Source of the DNA: Ariolimax columbianus
Lineage: Eukaryota > Mollusca > Gastropoda > Stylommatophora > Arionidae
Assembly: GCA_036924085.1 (NCBI GenBank)
Contig: JAVGWX010000002.1
Coordinates: 49,303,416 to 49,367,415, forward strand
Direction of reading: 5' to 3'
Length of the DNA: 64,000 bases
The position numbers and the translations under genes were made by a program. Below are positions 32,783-42,303 of this stretch, piece by piece (within the stretch, counting starts at the first letter, position 1; the number at the start of each line of letters is the position of its first letter). The notes under the pieces are model-generated. The model did no database searches and was not told where the DNA came from. It saw nothing but the letters and a program-made list of their open reading frames with translations.

Positions 32783-32822
32783 ATGAGGCTAACAACCGCA
32801 TCATGTAAAATCGCTACTTTGG
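32783..32822 (+). repeat. Short dispersed motif (copy 3 of 4)
   Basis: GTTGTGCATGAGGCTAACAA then CCGCATCATGTAAAATC. Confidence 0.5.
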
Positions 32823-32859
32823 AAACTGCCCCTATAATTGATTAGATTGAGGTTTTCTG

Positions 32860-33040
32860 AAAAGGGTCTTCAACAATTAAGCGTTTTGATGTTAAAAAAT
32901 ATAATGTTTTGAGCTTCAACAAATTAGCGTTTTGATCCTCAACAATATGGCAGTTTGACCTTCAACAATTTAGCGTTTTGAGCTTCAACGATTTAATGTT
33001 CTGAGCTCCAAGAATTTAGCGTTTCAACAATCGTTTTGCC
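32860..33040. repeat. Degenerate 23-24 bp tandem repeat
   Basis: GCGTTTTGAGCTTCAACAAT TTA-like units, about 7 copies. Confidence 0.75.
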
Positions 33041-33895
33041 TCTATTGTGTTCATTACCAAGCATCGGTCACCACTGCTGTTGATTCCATACAGAATCCCT
33101 GCGCCAAAGTATTTTACGTAAGCTCTTGTAGTGTTCATTTCCTAAGAAATTTCTTTGATAGGATGAGGTTATAACTCCAAGCACAACCTTCATCAGCTAG
33201 CTTTTACTATGTTTTTGCAAGGTAGCGCTTATTCTTTTCTTTGCTTCCCGGGTGAAAATGAGATTAGGTGAATAATTGTTATAAAAATGATAGCATAATT
33301 AACTACATGTTAGCGAAACAAAACGAACGAGAAAGATGGATTATTAAGACGTGGGTGAATGAGGCAGAATTCTGGATTAAAGAATGGTGAGCAAGCAAAC
33401 GTGGACGAAAAAATTGATGTCAATAACCATATATTTTCAGAGCTTAGAGTTGCAAATCAGCCTGCAGGTAATCGTCTGCTCTTTTATCATCCGGCAGAGC
33501 CAATCTAATGGATTGCTTGTGGGCATACGACTTCCTTAGAACCATAAATATTTGTAGGAATGTGTTGCGTTGTAGGTGTTCCGATGCATCACATACACAG
33601 ACACACACACGCAGGCACAGGCAACCACACACAAGCACGCACACATCATTCTTTTTGCGATGTTAGTACATAGAAGCCATTACAGCAGTTGGGTTCACCG
33701 TAGACAGTCGCAACTAAAACAGTTCTGTGCGCTTCAGCGTATGTCTATATTCAATTCAGTGGAAGCACGGGGGACTACACGAGTGCAGCTGACCATTCTG
33801 CAGGAAGCCTGTGTCGTTTCTTTTATGTGTTCAATTAGAGATCATGCCAGCCCATTGCGACATGCGTCCTTGCAGCGAATGATTCTGTCAAATAG
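33041..33895. other. Spacer with a CA-rich patch
   Basis: ACACACAC/GCACA sequence at about 33592-33645. The 121-codon frame at 33576-33941 shows no domain. Confidence 0.35.
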
Positions 33896-33897
33896 GT

Positions 33898-34368
33898 CGT
33901 CCTTTATCTTGATTGAACTTTTAGATCCAGGGGAAGCATAGAACCACTTCCTAGGTCAAGTCCCAAAGCTTGATTGGGCTTTTAGCTCCAGGTGAAGCAT
34001 AGAACCACTTCCTAGGTCGTCCCACTGCTTGATTGGGCTTTTAGCTCCAGGTGAAGCATAGAACCACTTCCTATGTCAAGTTCCAAAGCTTGATTGGACT
34101 TTTAGATCCAGGTGAAGCATAGAACCACTTCCTATGTCAAGTTCCAAAGCTTGATTAGACTTTTAGATCCAGGTGAAGCATAGAACCACTTCCTAGGTCA
34201 CGTCCCAAAGCTTGATTGGACTTTTAGCTCCAGGTGAAGCATAGAACCACTTCCTAGGTCACGTCCCAAAGCTTGATTGTACTTTTAGCTCCAGGTGAAG
34301 CATAGAACCACTTCCTAGGTCACGTCCCAAAGCTTGATTGGTCTTTTAGATCCAGGTGAAGCATTGAC
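33898..34368. repeat. 61-bp minisatellite, about 7.5 copies
   Basis: The unit is AGGTCACGTCCCAAAGCTTG ATTGGACTTTTAGCTCCAGG TGAAGCATAGAACCACTTCC T. The array ends flush against an RTE-type LINE fragment. Confidence 0.93.
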
Positions 34369-34712
34369 AAAATTAGTGGTTATACCGTTACATGAGTCTG
34401 GAAACCTGAAACTGTGCCAAAATTACAGAACAATAAGCCTCATCAGCCATCCTAGCAAGGTCATGCTTAGATTAATCCTAGACCGATTGAAACCCCAATC
34501 AGAGAACATCATTGCTGAGGAGCAAGCAGGATTCAGACAAGGAAGAAGCACTACAGAATAGATATTTAATTTAAGGCTGCTAATCGAGAAATACCTAGAG
34601 CAGCAGCAAAAACTGTATTATGTATTTGTTGATTTTAAGAAAGCGTTCGATAGAGTATATTATAAAGCGCTATGGACAACCATGAGGATGTATACAATCA
34701 AAATAAATATTA
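34369..34712 (+). pseudogene. RTE-type LINE fragment, truncated at both ends
   Basis: Same family as the element nested at 10.9 kb. It encodes LVVIPLHESGNLKLCQNYRT, the finger motif (E-E-Q-A-G-F-R-Q-G-R-S-T) and motif A V-F-V-D-F-K-K-A-F-D-R-V, with a TAG stop at 34559. Similarity is lost after T-T-M-R-M-Y, before motif B. Loss of the 3' end is not explained by ordinary 5' truncation and implies deletion or copying by another route. Confidence 0.85.
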
Positions 34713-35655
34713 GATATTTCTTCACCTCCATGAGGTGATCCTGGATAAAACATTCATACGAGAAGTGGGAACATGGAGTATGTAAAATGGTGGTAACTGT
34801 GGATATTGGAAGAAGGATTCATTTCAGTTGAAAGGAAACATCCAACGGACATATCAAATGACAAATGACATCTCTCATTCACATACACATAAACCTAACA
34901 GGCACATGCTATCTTTTCTCTGAACAGTATTTCTGCTCAGCTTTTCCCAAGCAAACTGTGTCCCTCTTATCATGCATTACAATCTTCCCAGACTCAAAAT
35001 CTGTAATACAAAGACACTATTTAGTAACTCGTATTTCACATTACTGCAATAAGATGTATGTATACATATGAGGGATTGTGTAGAACTAAACTCAGTTTTA
35101 AGTATTGATAGATCATTGTAAAATGTTAATGTGTTTAATTAAGACGAACTGTAGTGGATGTCCCTGGTTAAGTAAGGGTGGGTTGGGTTCAATCAGAAGG
35201 GAAGGACAGAGCAGTACATGGAGATGGGTTGGGTAAAAACAATGTCAGGATTGTGTGGATTTCCTTTGTGAATTTACCCCCCCCCCCCCTCCAAACACAC
35301 CCTCCTATATCTGCCCCCTTTTGGTTTTATGCGAGAGAAAGCGATGGGGGAAATAAATTGTAAATAAATATGTTATTTAATGACGTTAAATTGCGACAGA
35401 CAAAAATGGTGAATGCGCTCCAACAAGACAACCAGTTGATGAACACGAGAGTTAACTGAAGGTGCCCAAATGCATTGAAGGAGTCTCTGCTGAGAGCTCT
35501 ATTACACCATTAAACAAGCACACATGTAGACATATTACCGGCCGTGTAGGGAGAACTGGTAAACATAGAATATGTTCTCCAAGTATGTCGGCTCTAGGAG
35601 AAGAGCAGAATGACAGCTTATCCATCTCCATCTCAGTTGAGGAATACAATTTATG
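34713..35655. other. Gene-free spacer
   Basis: A poly-C run lies at about 35277-35290. No domain was recognised. Confidence 0.35.
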
Positions 35656-35659
35656 GTGA

Positions 35660-35900
35660 CATGGTTATATGTGAAATATACGTGATTATTTGAGAGATAT
35701 ACTATCTCTGCTATCAAAGTGTGAGACAAAGCGCCACGTTTATGACGAAATAGATGTGAATATTTGAGAGATAAACTGAATCACTACTATAAAAGTGTGA
35801 GACAGAACACCAAGTTTATGACGAAATAGATGTGAATATTTGAGAGATAAACTGTATCACTACTGTAAAGGTGTGAGAGCGCCAAGTTTATGAAGACATA
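35660..35900. repeat. About 77-bp tandem repeat, 3 copies
   Basis: Units contain GTGAATATTTGAGAGATAAA CTG and AAGTTTATGACGAAATAGAT. Confidence 0.75.
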
Positions 35901-36234
35901 GATGCGATTATTCTTAGCGAGCTAATCAGAACTGCTCAACAAGAATCACTAAAGACATTCTCTGGATATTTGCCAAATTGCATGAATTCCATTCGAAGTA
36001 TTTTGAGTGTCAAGTTCACAAGGTGTACTGGATAAGACGATTAAGTTAGCAAACGCTTAGACCTCATAAAATAGTTTCACAAGAAATGATCTCCACCGAA
36101 CTCACACCACCGAGTCATAGAGTAGTTACGCCAATAGAGAAATAGTTCCGAATATAAACACAGGAGTGATGGACGATGTCTGGATCGGTACAATAATATT
36201 AGTACTCGTTTGTTGTTAGTCACGTGTTCCTGTC
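35901..36234. other. Unremarkable spacer
   Basis: No feature was recognised. Confidence 0.35.
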
Positions 36235-36515
36235 TCGCTTTGGCGGGGAACGGCCCTGTCAAATTATACCAGACCAGTAGTGTATTATATCAAAGCGTGT
36301 TTATCAACTTTATGGCGTAGTAGACTATGTGAGATTAGCGCCGATTAGGGCTCAGTTATTTTGCAAAAATATTAATATTATGTGACTCTACTACGCGCTC
36401 GATAGTTCTGTTCTTGTTTCAGCTCGCCAAGCTGTGTCGTGAGAAAATTACGACGCGAACGAAAGAAATACGATCACAATGCAGTTGCCATGGAAACAGC
36501 AGCAGACGATTTCCA
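36235..36515 (+). repeat. Left arm of a long inverted repeat
   Basis: About 280 bp matches the reverse complement of 37075-37352. Conserved blocks from outside in are GGGAACGGCCCTGTCAAATT, GATTAGGGCTCAGTTATT, AAATACGATCACAA and GTTGCCATGGAAACAGCAGC. The arms face inward around about 560 bp. Confidence 0.88.
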
Positions 36516-36603
36516 CAGTTTTGACTTCCAAAGACATTTATCAAGGAACAGATCAACAGAAATAAAAACAACAAAGTAAGTTACATGAATGTATGTGTGA
36601 GAA

Positions 36604-36605
<2 letters not shown>

Positions 36606-36657
<52 letters not shown>

Positions 36658-36670
36658 TATCTATCTCTCT
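36606..36670. repeat. (CT)n microsatellite inside the inverted-repeat loop
   Basis: CTCTCT run with TATCTCTC interruptions. The 137-codon frame starting at 36593 begins with this simple sequence and has no recognisable domain. Confidence 0.92.
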
Positions 36671-37074
36671 TATTTTATGTATCCATTTCTTTCTTTCTGT
36701 TTACGTGTCAAAATGTATCATCATCATGAAGCATGTCCTTTAAAGAGCGTCGCTCCCATGACATTCTGTCTGAAAGAAACTCTTTCAGAATGTCAAAATG
36801 TGTATAATTTTAAAAACAAATTTGAAAAAGAATCATATGTATTTTATTTTCCATTTATATATAGGTGTATTGTCGGTGTAAGTTTACATACTCAATTGTT
36901 CGTGTATTATATTTATTTGTGTTTATGTGTGGGTATCTACGAGTTTACTTTTCTATTTGTGTTCATTTTACGTGTAATCATAATGACCGTTTCTTGTTTG
37001 GTCTAATCTTTTTCACATGTGACATACATTCCTGGAAAATGGCTGCAAACTCACTGCGTATTGTATTTTGTAAT

Positions 37075-37352
37075 CGTCTGCTGCTGTTTCCATGGCAACT
37101 GTTTTGTGATCGTATTTCTTTCTATCGTGTTGTAATTTTCTCTTGACGCAGCTTGACGAGCGGAAATGGGAACAGAACTTTCGAGCGTGTAGTAGAGCCA
37201 TATATTATTAATATTCTGAGAGGTATACCTTATTGTCAAATAACTGAGCCCTAATCTGGGATAATCCCAGGTATGCCACAGCACCAGACAGTTGGTCATC
37301 ACGCTATAATCTAACTTAACGATCGGGTCTAATTTGACAGGGCCGTTCCCTG
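37075..37352 (-). repeat. Right arm of the long inverted repeat
   Basis: Reverse-complement counterpart of 36235-36515. The inner end (GTTTCCATGGCAAC on the plus strand) and outer end (GACAGGGCCGTTCCCTGCCA) match the left arm. A 101-codon minus-strand frame spanning it has no domain. Confidence 0.88.
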
Positions 37353-37624
37353 CCAAAGTGGGGCAGAGTGAACAAAAAACAAGTTAATTGATTTCATTTG
37401 GTGTTTGCCCCTGACGAAGGCCTTGTGTCCGTAACGTGAGTTTCGTTTTGTTTCTGTCCATGTAGGTCACTGAGCTTTTACTTATATTTGTGCATTGTCT
37501 ATTAACCTTCAGCACCACCACAGCTTCGATTTATCTATCTGTGATACAATATAATATACAGCTCGGTAAAAGATCAATGAATGACATAACAACACGTTGT
37601 TGCAGTCATTCCGACATTAGGGGA
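37353..37624. other. Spacer between inverted repeat and SINE3
   Basis: CCCCTGACGAAGGCCTTGTG followed by GTTTCGTTTTG resembles the terminal words of some retroelements, but the match is too short to classify. Confidence 0.3.
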
Positions 37625-38280
37625 TCAAGATGCTGAACAGTGTATGAGTAGCAGCAGACATCTACTCAAAGCTGATTGCCAACGTCAGGGCCAGAGCTGC
37701 CAAGATACTTCACTTCACGAGGTGATCCTGGATAACAGGCTGAATCAGAGCAAACTGGCTAAGGAGAATGGATTGAAGAGGGACGGCTAATCCGGTGCTA
37801 AAAATGCCTGCTGCAGTCGGATGTGTCGGACCAATAGGTGCAATATCGCAGTCAAGCTGGTAACTACGACTCAGAGCATTTCGATCTACGGACTACATCC
37901 TGCTATTTGCAAAGCCTTTTTCAGGGCCTGGTTGCGGGAGTTTGAGAACGTTCAGGGCCTGGTAGTGGGAGTTTGAGAACGTTCAGGGCCTGGTAGTGGA
38001 AGTCTGAGAACGTTCAGGGCCTGGTAGTGGAAGTTTGAGAACGTTCAGGGCCTGGTAGTGGAAGTTTGAGAACGTTCAGGGCCTGGTAGTGGAAGTTTGA
38101 GAACGTTCAGGGCCTGGTAGTGGAAGTTTGAGAACGTTCAGGGCCTGGTAGTGGAAGTTTGAGAACGTTCAGGGCCTGGAAGTGGAAGTTTGAGAACGTT
38201 CAGGGCCTGGTAGTGGAAGTTTGAGAACGTTCAGGGCCTGGCCTGGCAGCGGAAGTTTGAGAACGAACGACAAAGAAGAA
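37625..38280 (+). mobile_element. SINE3 copy 5 with amplified 3' part
   Basis: It starts GGATCAAGATGCTGAACAGT, the same head as the full-length copy, continues through GAGGTGATCCTGGATAACAG and the core (GCAGTCGGATGTGTCGGACC) and ends GAGAACGAACGACAAAGAAG. Its 3' third is expanded into a 31-bp tandem array (37925-38250). Confidence 0.82.
37925..38250. repeat. 31-bp minisatellite grown from the SINE3 tail, about 10 copies
   Basis: The unit is GTTCAGGGCCTGGTAGTGGA AGTTTGAGAAC. The single-copy equivalent in other SINE3 copies is CAGGGTTTGGTAGCGGGAGA TTGAGAAC. Confidence 0.92.
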
Positions 38281-38439
38281 GATACCGACGCAAGACATAT
38301 GAAGGAGGAACTGAAACAAACACTCAGTACCAATAATGAAATAAGTTGAAATGTAGGTCTACGTGAAATCAATTGCTGTTGTTTATTTTCACTGATGTTC
38401 CCTTGGTAACGGATTACAGAGGTTGTCATTATATTCGAA

Positions 38440-38640
38440 ACCTACTGAAGATGGTGTCTTTGTTCTCCTGGTTGTAGTGCATGGTTGGGTTTCTTTGTAG
38501 ATCCACTGTAGGGATTTCAAGATTGATCCCTACCTTATTGCTCAGACTAGTGTAGAACAAACTGTTTCCAGGTCCCCTAGGTTGGGTCTCGGTCAGGATA
38601 TTTCACACACCTTTGCTACCACACGAGGACACTAAAATAC
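38440..38640. repeat. Family R repeat, copy 4
   Basis: GGTTGTAGTGCATGGTTGGG, GGGATTTCAAGATTGATCCC, GAACAAACTGTTTCCAGGTC and GTCTCGGTCAGGATATTTCA match family R in order. Confidence 0.6.
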
Positions 38641-39049
38641 AGTTGTGTGGTGCATACGATTTGACCAAGTATTTCTGTCATGTTCGCCTTTCTTAGTTCT
38701 TGAACACCCACAGCCTGCCTGAACGGCAACTTATTTGTGTATTGCACCACATATCATCTACCCTTTCACATATAATCTTTTAGAGACATTACTAGTAGCT
38801 ATTCTACCTCCAGTACAGCTCTTGTGAACATAGATATAAGCTTCTACCAAGACCAGTTGTCCAGTCCAGTTAAGGGACTAATGTCGTACCAGACGACTAA
38901 CTGCAGTTTAGCCACTTTATGTTAGATTCCCCGAATCCCATTGCATGGCACATCTTAAAATTCACAAAGTGCTGAAGCTTTCAGACAATAACCTTCGGGG
39001 TTTGAATGAAACCTCAAGAAACAATAACGCATACACGATACAGAAACCA
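38641..39049. other. Unremarkable spacer
   Basis: ATGTCGTACCAGACGACTAA (38881) recalls a family R block. Nothing else is recognised. Confidence 0.35.
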
Positions 39050-39445
39050 ATGGGGCAGGTATCTCGTAGTTGCCGAGCCTGTTCTTGGCAGCCCAATGCC
39101 ATTCTTATGTAAATATAGGTCTTTTTCAGCTGTTTCACTTGTTCGTACAGTGTGTTGGCAATTGACAGTGCTTGGAAGAATCTTTTCATCATGTCCGCGA
39201 GCTCTTTGCACTCAATGAGTAGGTGTCCAACCATTCCACCAGGATGAGAGCAATGTCTGCATAAGGGCATGTGTTGGCAATTGTCGGCAGTGCTTGGAAG
39301 AATCTTTTCATCATGTCCGCGAGCTCCTTGCATTCAATGAGTAGGTGTCTAATTATTCCATCAGGGTGTGTCTGCAGAAGGGGAGGTGCCGGCGATTGGT
39401 ACGGATCAAGTGGTTATTGACCCTGGTGTGTCCTGTTCAGAACTG
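39050..39445 (-). pseudogene. C-terminal region of another LINE, with an internal tandem duplication
   Basis: The minus strand encodes pieces such as TGHTRVNNHLIRTNRRH, MPLCRHCSHP, HLLIECKELADMMKRFFQAL and ANTLYEQV. This is the C-x-x-C ... H-L-L-x-E-C zinc-ribbon tail found after RNase H or RT in several LINEs. The segment from GTTGGCAATT is duplicated at an offset of about 119 bp (39154 and 39273), giving two copies of the HLLIECKEL motif. Confidence 0.65.
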
Positions 39446-40145
39446 AAAGATGATACTTCGATCTCTTTTATGTGGTTTATTTATGTCATCATTATTTTTT
39501 GGCTGTGACATTTTGTTCCTCTCGCCCAACTGTTCAGCCAGGAGTAATAATTTGCTTTTCTGATTGGTGAATGGATGAAGGAGAAGAATATGGAGTGATC
39601 TTCGACGCTGATAATGTTTCAGACGGGTGTTATTTTTAGCGGTCAATACACCATAATATAATCAGATATTTTGGCGTGCCTTCACTGAAATGAAAGCTAA
39701 ATCTGATGCGATTTCTAGTATCACCAGTATGAGCATGGAGGTTGAAGCATTTACTCCAGTTCTGAGGTAGCTAGCTATCTGGGACAATTGAAATCAGAGC
39801 GGTCAATAAGTCTGGCTCTCGATCCTGGCTTTGTAAGGTACAGAAAAGCAAATAACCACGTGCATGTTTCATTGCGGTCATAGAGACATCAGACCTGCAT
39901 GTTACTGTGGGGACGTACTGTCCTGGTCATGCGAGGATTCACGTCTATGACAGGGTTGAACTTGGACATTGATTGACGAAAGACATTTGTTATTGGGGTG
40001 CTGGGGAGAATTTTTGAGGGGGGAGGGGCTTTCTTTTACATTTTTAGAGGGGGGGGGGATTGAACATTTTGTATGATACTGTTGTACATTTTTTAATGGA
40101 GTGTATATGGATCTTGGGGTATATTTTTTATGGTAAATGTTGGAG
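39446..40145. other. Gene-free spacer
   Basis: There is a G-rich patch near 40010-40060. No domain was recognised. Confidence 0.35.
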
Positions 40146-40149
40146 GACA

Positions 40150-40250
40150 TTATTGGTAGTGGTGGTATTGGGGGACATTTTTGATGAGGGATGGTGTGGG
40201 GACATTTTTGATGAGGGATTGTGTGGGGACATTTTTGATAGGAGAGTGAG
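40150..40250. repeat. About 26-bp tandem repeat, 3-4 copies
   Basis: TGGGGACATTTTTGATGAGG GATTG units. Confidence 0.8.
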
Positions 40251-40375
40251 CGAAGATTGTGGAAATTTCTTACTTATTTACCAGCTCTTTTCAAATCTAA
40301 GACCACCACTGCAGTTGGATTCCGTACTGGAAGGCTCTATCTGAGCAGTTGTAGCGGCCATTTCAGCAGCGGTGA

Positions 40376-40414
40376 CTTTACACGATGAGGCTGCTAGCTT
40401 TTATGCACAATCCT
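40376..40414 (-). repeat. Short dispersed motif (copy 4 of 4, inverted)
   Basis: The minus strand reads GATTGTGCATAAAAGCTAGC then AGCCTCATCGTGTAAAGTC. Confidence 0.45.
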
Positions 40415-40974
40415 CTTTAGTCTCCTTTAATGACATACTTGGAAGGTTATGCTGGTCTTATCATTTCCACCCCACAGTGAGGTGGGAGGAGGGAGGGGAG
40501 AGAATACCAAAATCCGTCAAGAACACCTGCTAGTCAACAGGAGAACAAACATACCAAAGGTTGCATAACCTTCAAACCAGACGTGGATCAAAGAAGGAGG
40601 AACACCTGGAAGAGGAGAAAAGGAATGTGTACAACCAGGAGACTACAATAACTGTCCAATACCAAATCTATTCGCTATTTACTGAAAGAAACTGAACACC
40701 TCAATGGCTGTCCTGAATGCAGTGATGTCGATTATCAACTAATTCACCCCAGACCCCTGGAGATATTTATTCTTATAATGTAAACGAGTCACTAATAAGA
40801 ACTGGTACATCAATAAACGTATGAAAACTTGAATATTGAGAAACATGTGCGTACGTGTAGAGCCATGGGCCGAGCCAATATATCAGCGTTATGGTAATGT
40901 AAGAATATTTCCGAGCCCATATATCGGTTCTGCGGAGTTAACTAGTCAATAACATTTAAATCTGATGGAAGAAA
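40415..40974. other. Unremarkable spacer
   Basis: No feature was recognised. Confidence 0.35.
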
Positions 40975-41465
40975 AATGTCAGTTTGTTAGTCAGTCAGTT
41001 TGTTATTCAGTCAGTTAATAAAACATTCTGCCAGTAAGTCAGTCAGTTAATAAAACACTCAGTCAGTATGTCAGTTTGTTAGTCAGTTTGTTATTTAGTC
41101 AGTTAATAAAACATTCTGCCAGTAAGTCAGTCAGTTAATAAAACACTCAGTCAATCTGTCAGTCAATTAATAAAACATTCTGCCAGTAATTCAGTCAGTT
41201 AATAAAACATTCTGCCAGCAAGTCAGTCAGTTAATAAAACATTCTGCCAGTAAGTCAGTCAGTCAGTTTGTTATTCAGAAAGTTAGTCAACCAGTCAGTC
41301 TATCAGTACGTTAATCAGTCAGTCAGTCAGTTAATCAGTTAATCAATCAGTCAATTAGTCAGTCAGTTAGTCATTCAGTCAGTCAGTTAATTAATCAGTT
41401 AGTTAATCACTCAGTCATATAGTCAGTCAGTCATTCAGTGAGTCACTTAGTCAGTCAGTCACGCT
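40975..41465. repeat. 32-bp minisatellite grading into a (GTCA)n tract
   Basis: Units of AGTCAGTCAGTTAATAAAAC ATTCTGCCAGTA in the left part, then irregular GTCA/GTTA repeats. Confidence 0.88.
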
Positions 41466-41690
41466 ACACTTCCTTACATGCGGACCGTATTTACACATGG
41501 ACGATGTGTTTGTCTCGCAGTACTACCAGTTCATCTCGGTGGGCTTTCATAGGGATACTCAAGATGTTGGGCCTACGTCGAATATTTTTGGTATGGCTCA
41601 TGCGAGCTAATATAGCCAAAAAGACCATGTATGTGGTTGGTATGTGCGGACATACGTCAAAAGAAAGTTGAAACAAAATCAAAACAACAA
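41466..41690. other. Compact segment with coding-like frames on both strands
   Basis: The plus strand has an open frame including YYQFISVGFHRDTQDVGPTS then NIFGMAHAS and stop, preceded by TTTGTCTCGCAG, a possible acceptor. The minus strand has a 63-codon frame with HTKNIRRRPNILSIPMKAHR then DELVVLRDKHIVHV. I recognise neither. It may be a fragment of an unclassified repeat or an exon; the true strand cannot be decided. Confidence 0.25.
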
Positions 41691-42300
41691 CAAATAAGAA
41701 ATCTTACCTTCTCTTCCAAGGCCAGCAGCCCAACCTAGGCATGGCTTTGTTATTACGGTCACTTCTGAAACCACAACAGGTAAGGCAATGATAACGTAGA
41801 GGACAGCTGATTCGCTGATCCCTGTGGCTGTTTCTCCTGAACATTGACAATCACGTGGTTGAGTAGCTGGCCTTCATTAAACTCAAGTAAAGGGTGTGAA
41901 TGATGCACACCACGTAAGCATTGTTTCCCTTTATTTACCGCGTTTCCAAGACTGTGATATGCGCAATTTCGCTTCAAGATGGTGGTGCGGGAATTTGTCC
42001 CGCAATTGTTAGTGTGCATTAAAATAGAGCTGGGATGTCATGTTTTTTTAAAATATTGATATCCTTATCTCTCATCACTTCTACTTCTGTCTGGGCTGTA
42101 AATAAAACAGTATGAAGCAACGGAGTGAATGATAACACTAGCTGGGATGGCGCGCGACTGAAAGTGAGAGCCAAATGTAACGCCTCTGTGCACGTGAGTG
42201 AGCCAGCAATAGTTTGTTCCATACGATGCGCCGTTTGGGTTTTAATTGTACATTTCAGTAGAGCATTGCTGAACCGAGTTGTTCTCGAATGAAAAAAAGA
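41691..42300. other. Unremarkable spacer
   Basis: No feature was recognised. Confidence 0.35.
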
Positions 42301-42303
42301 GAT

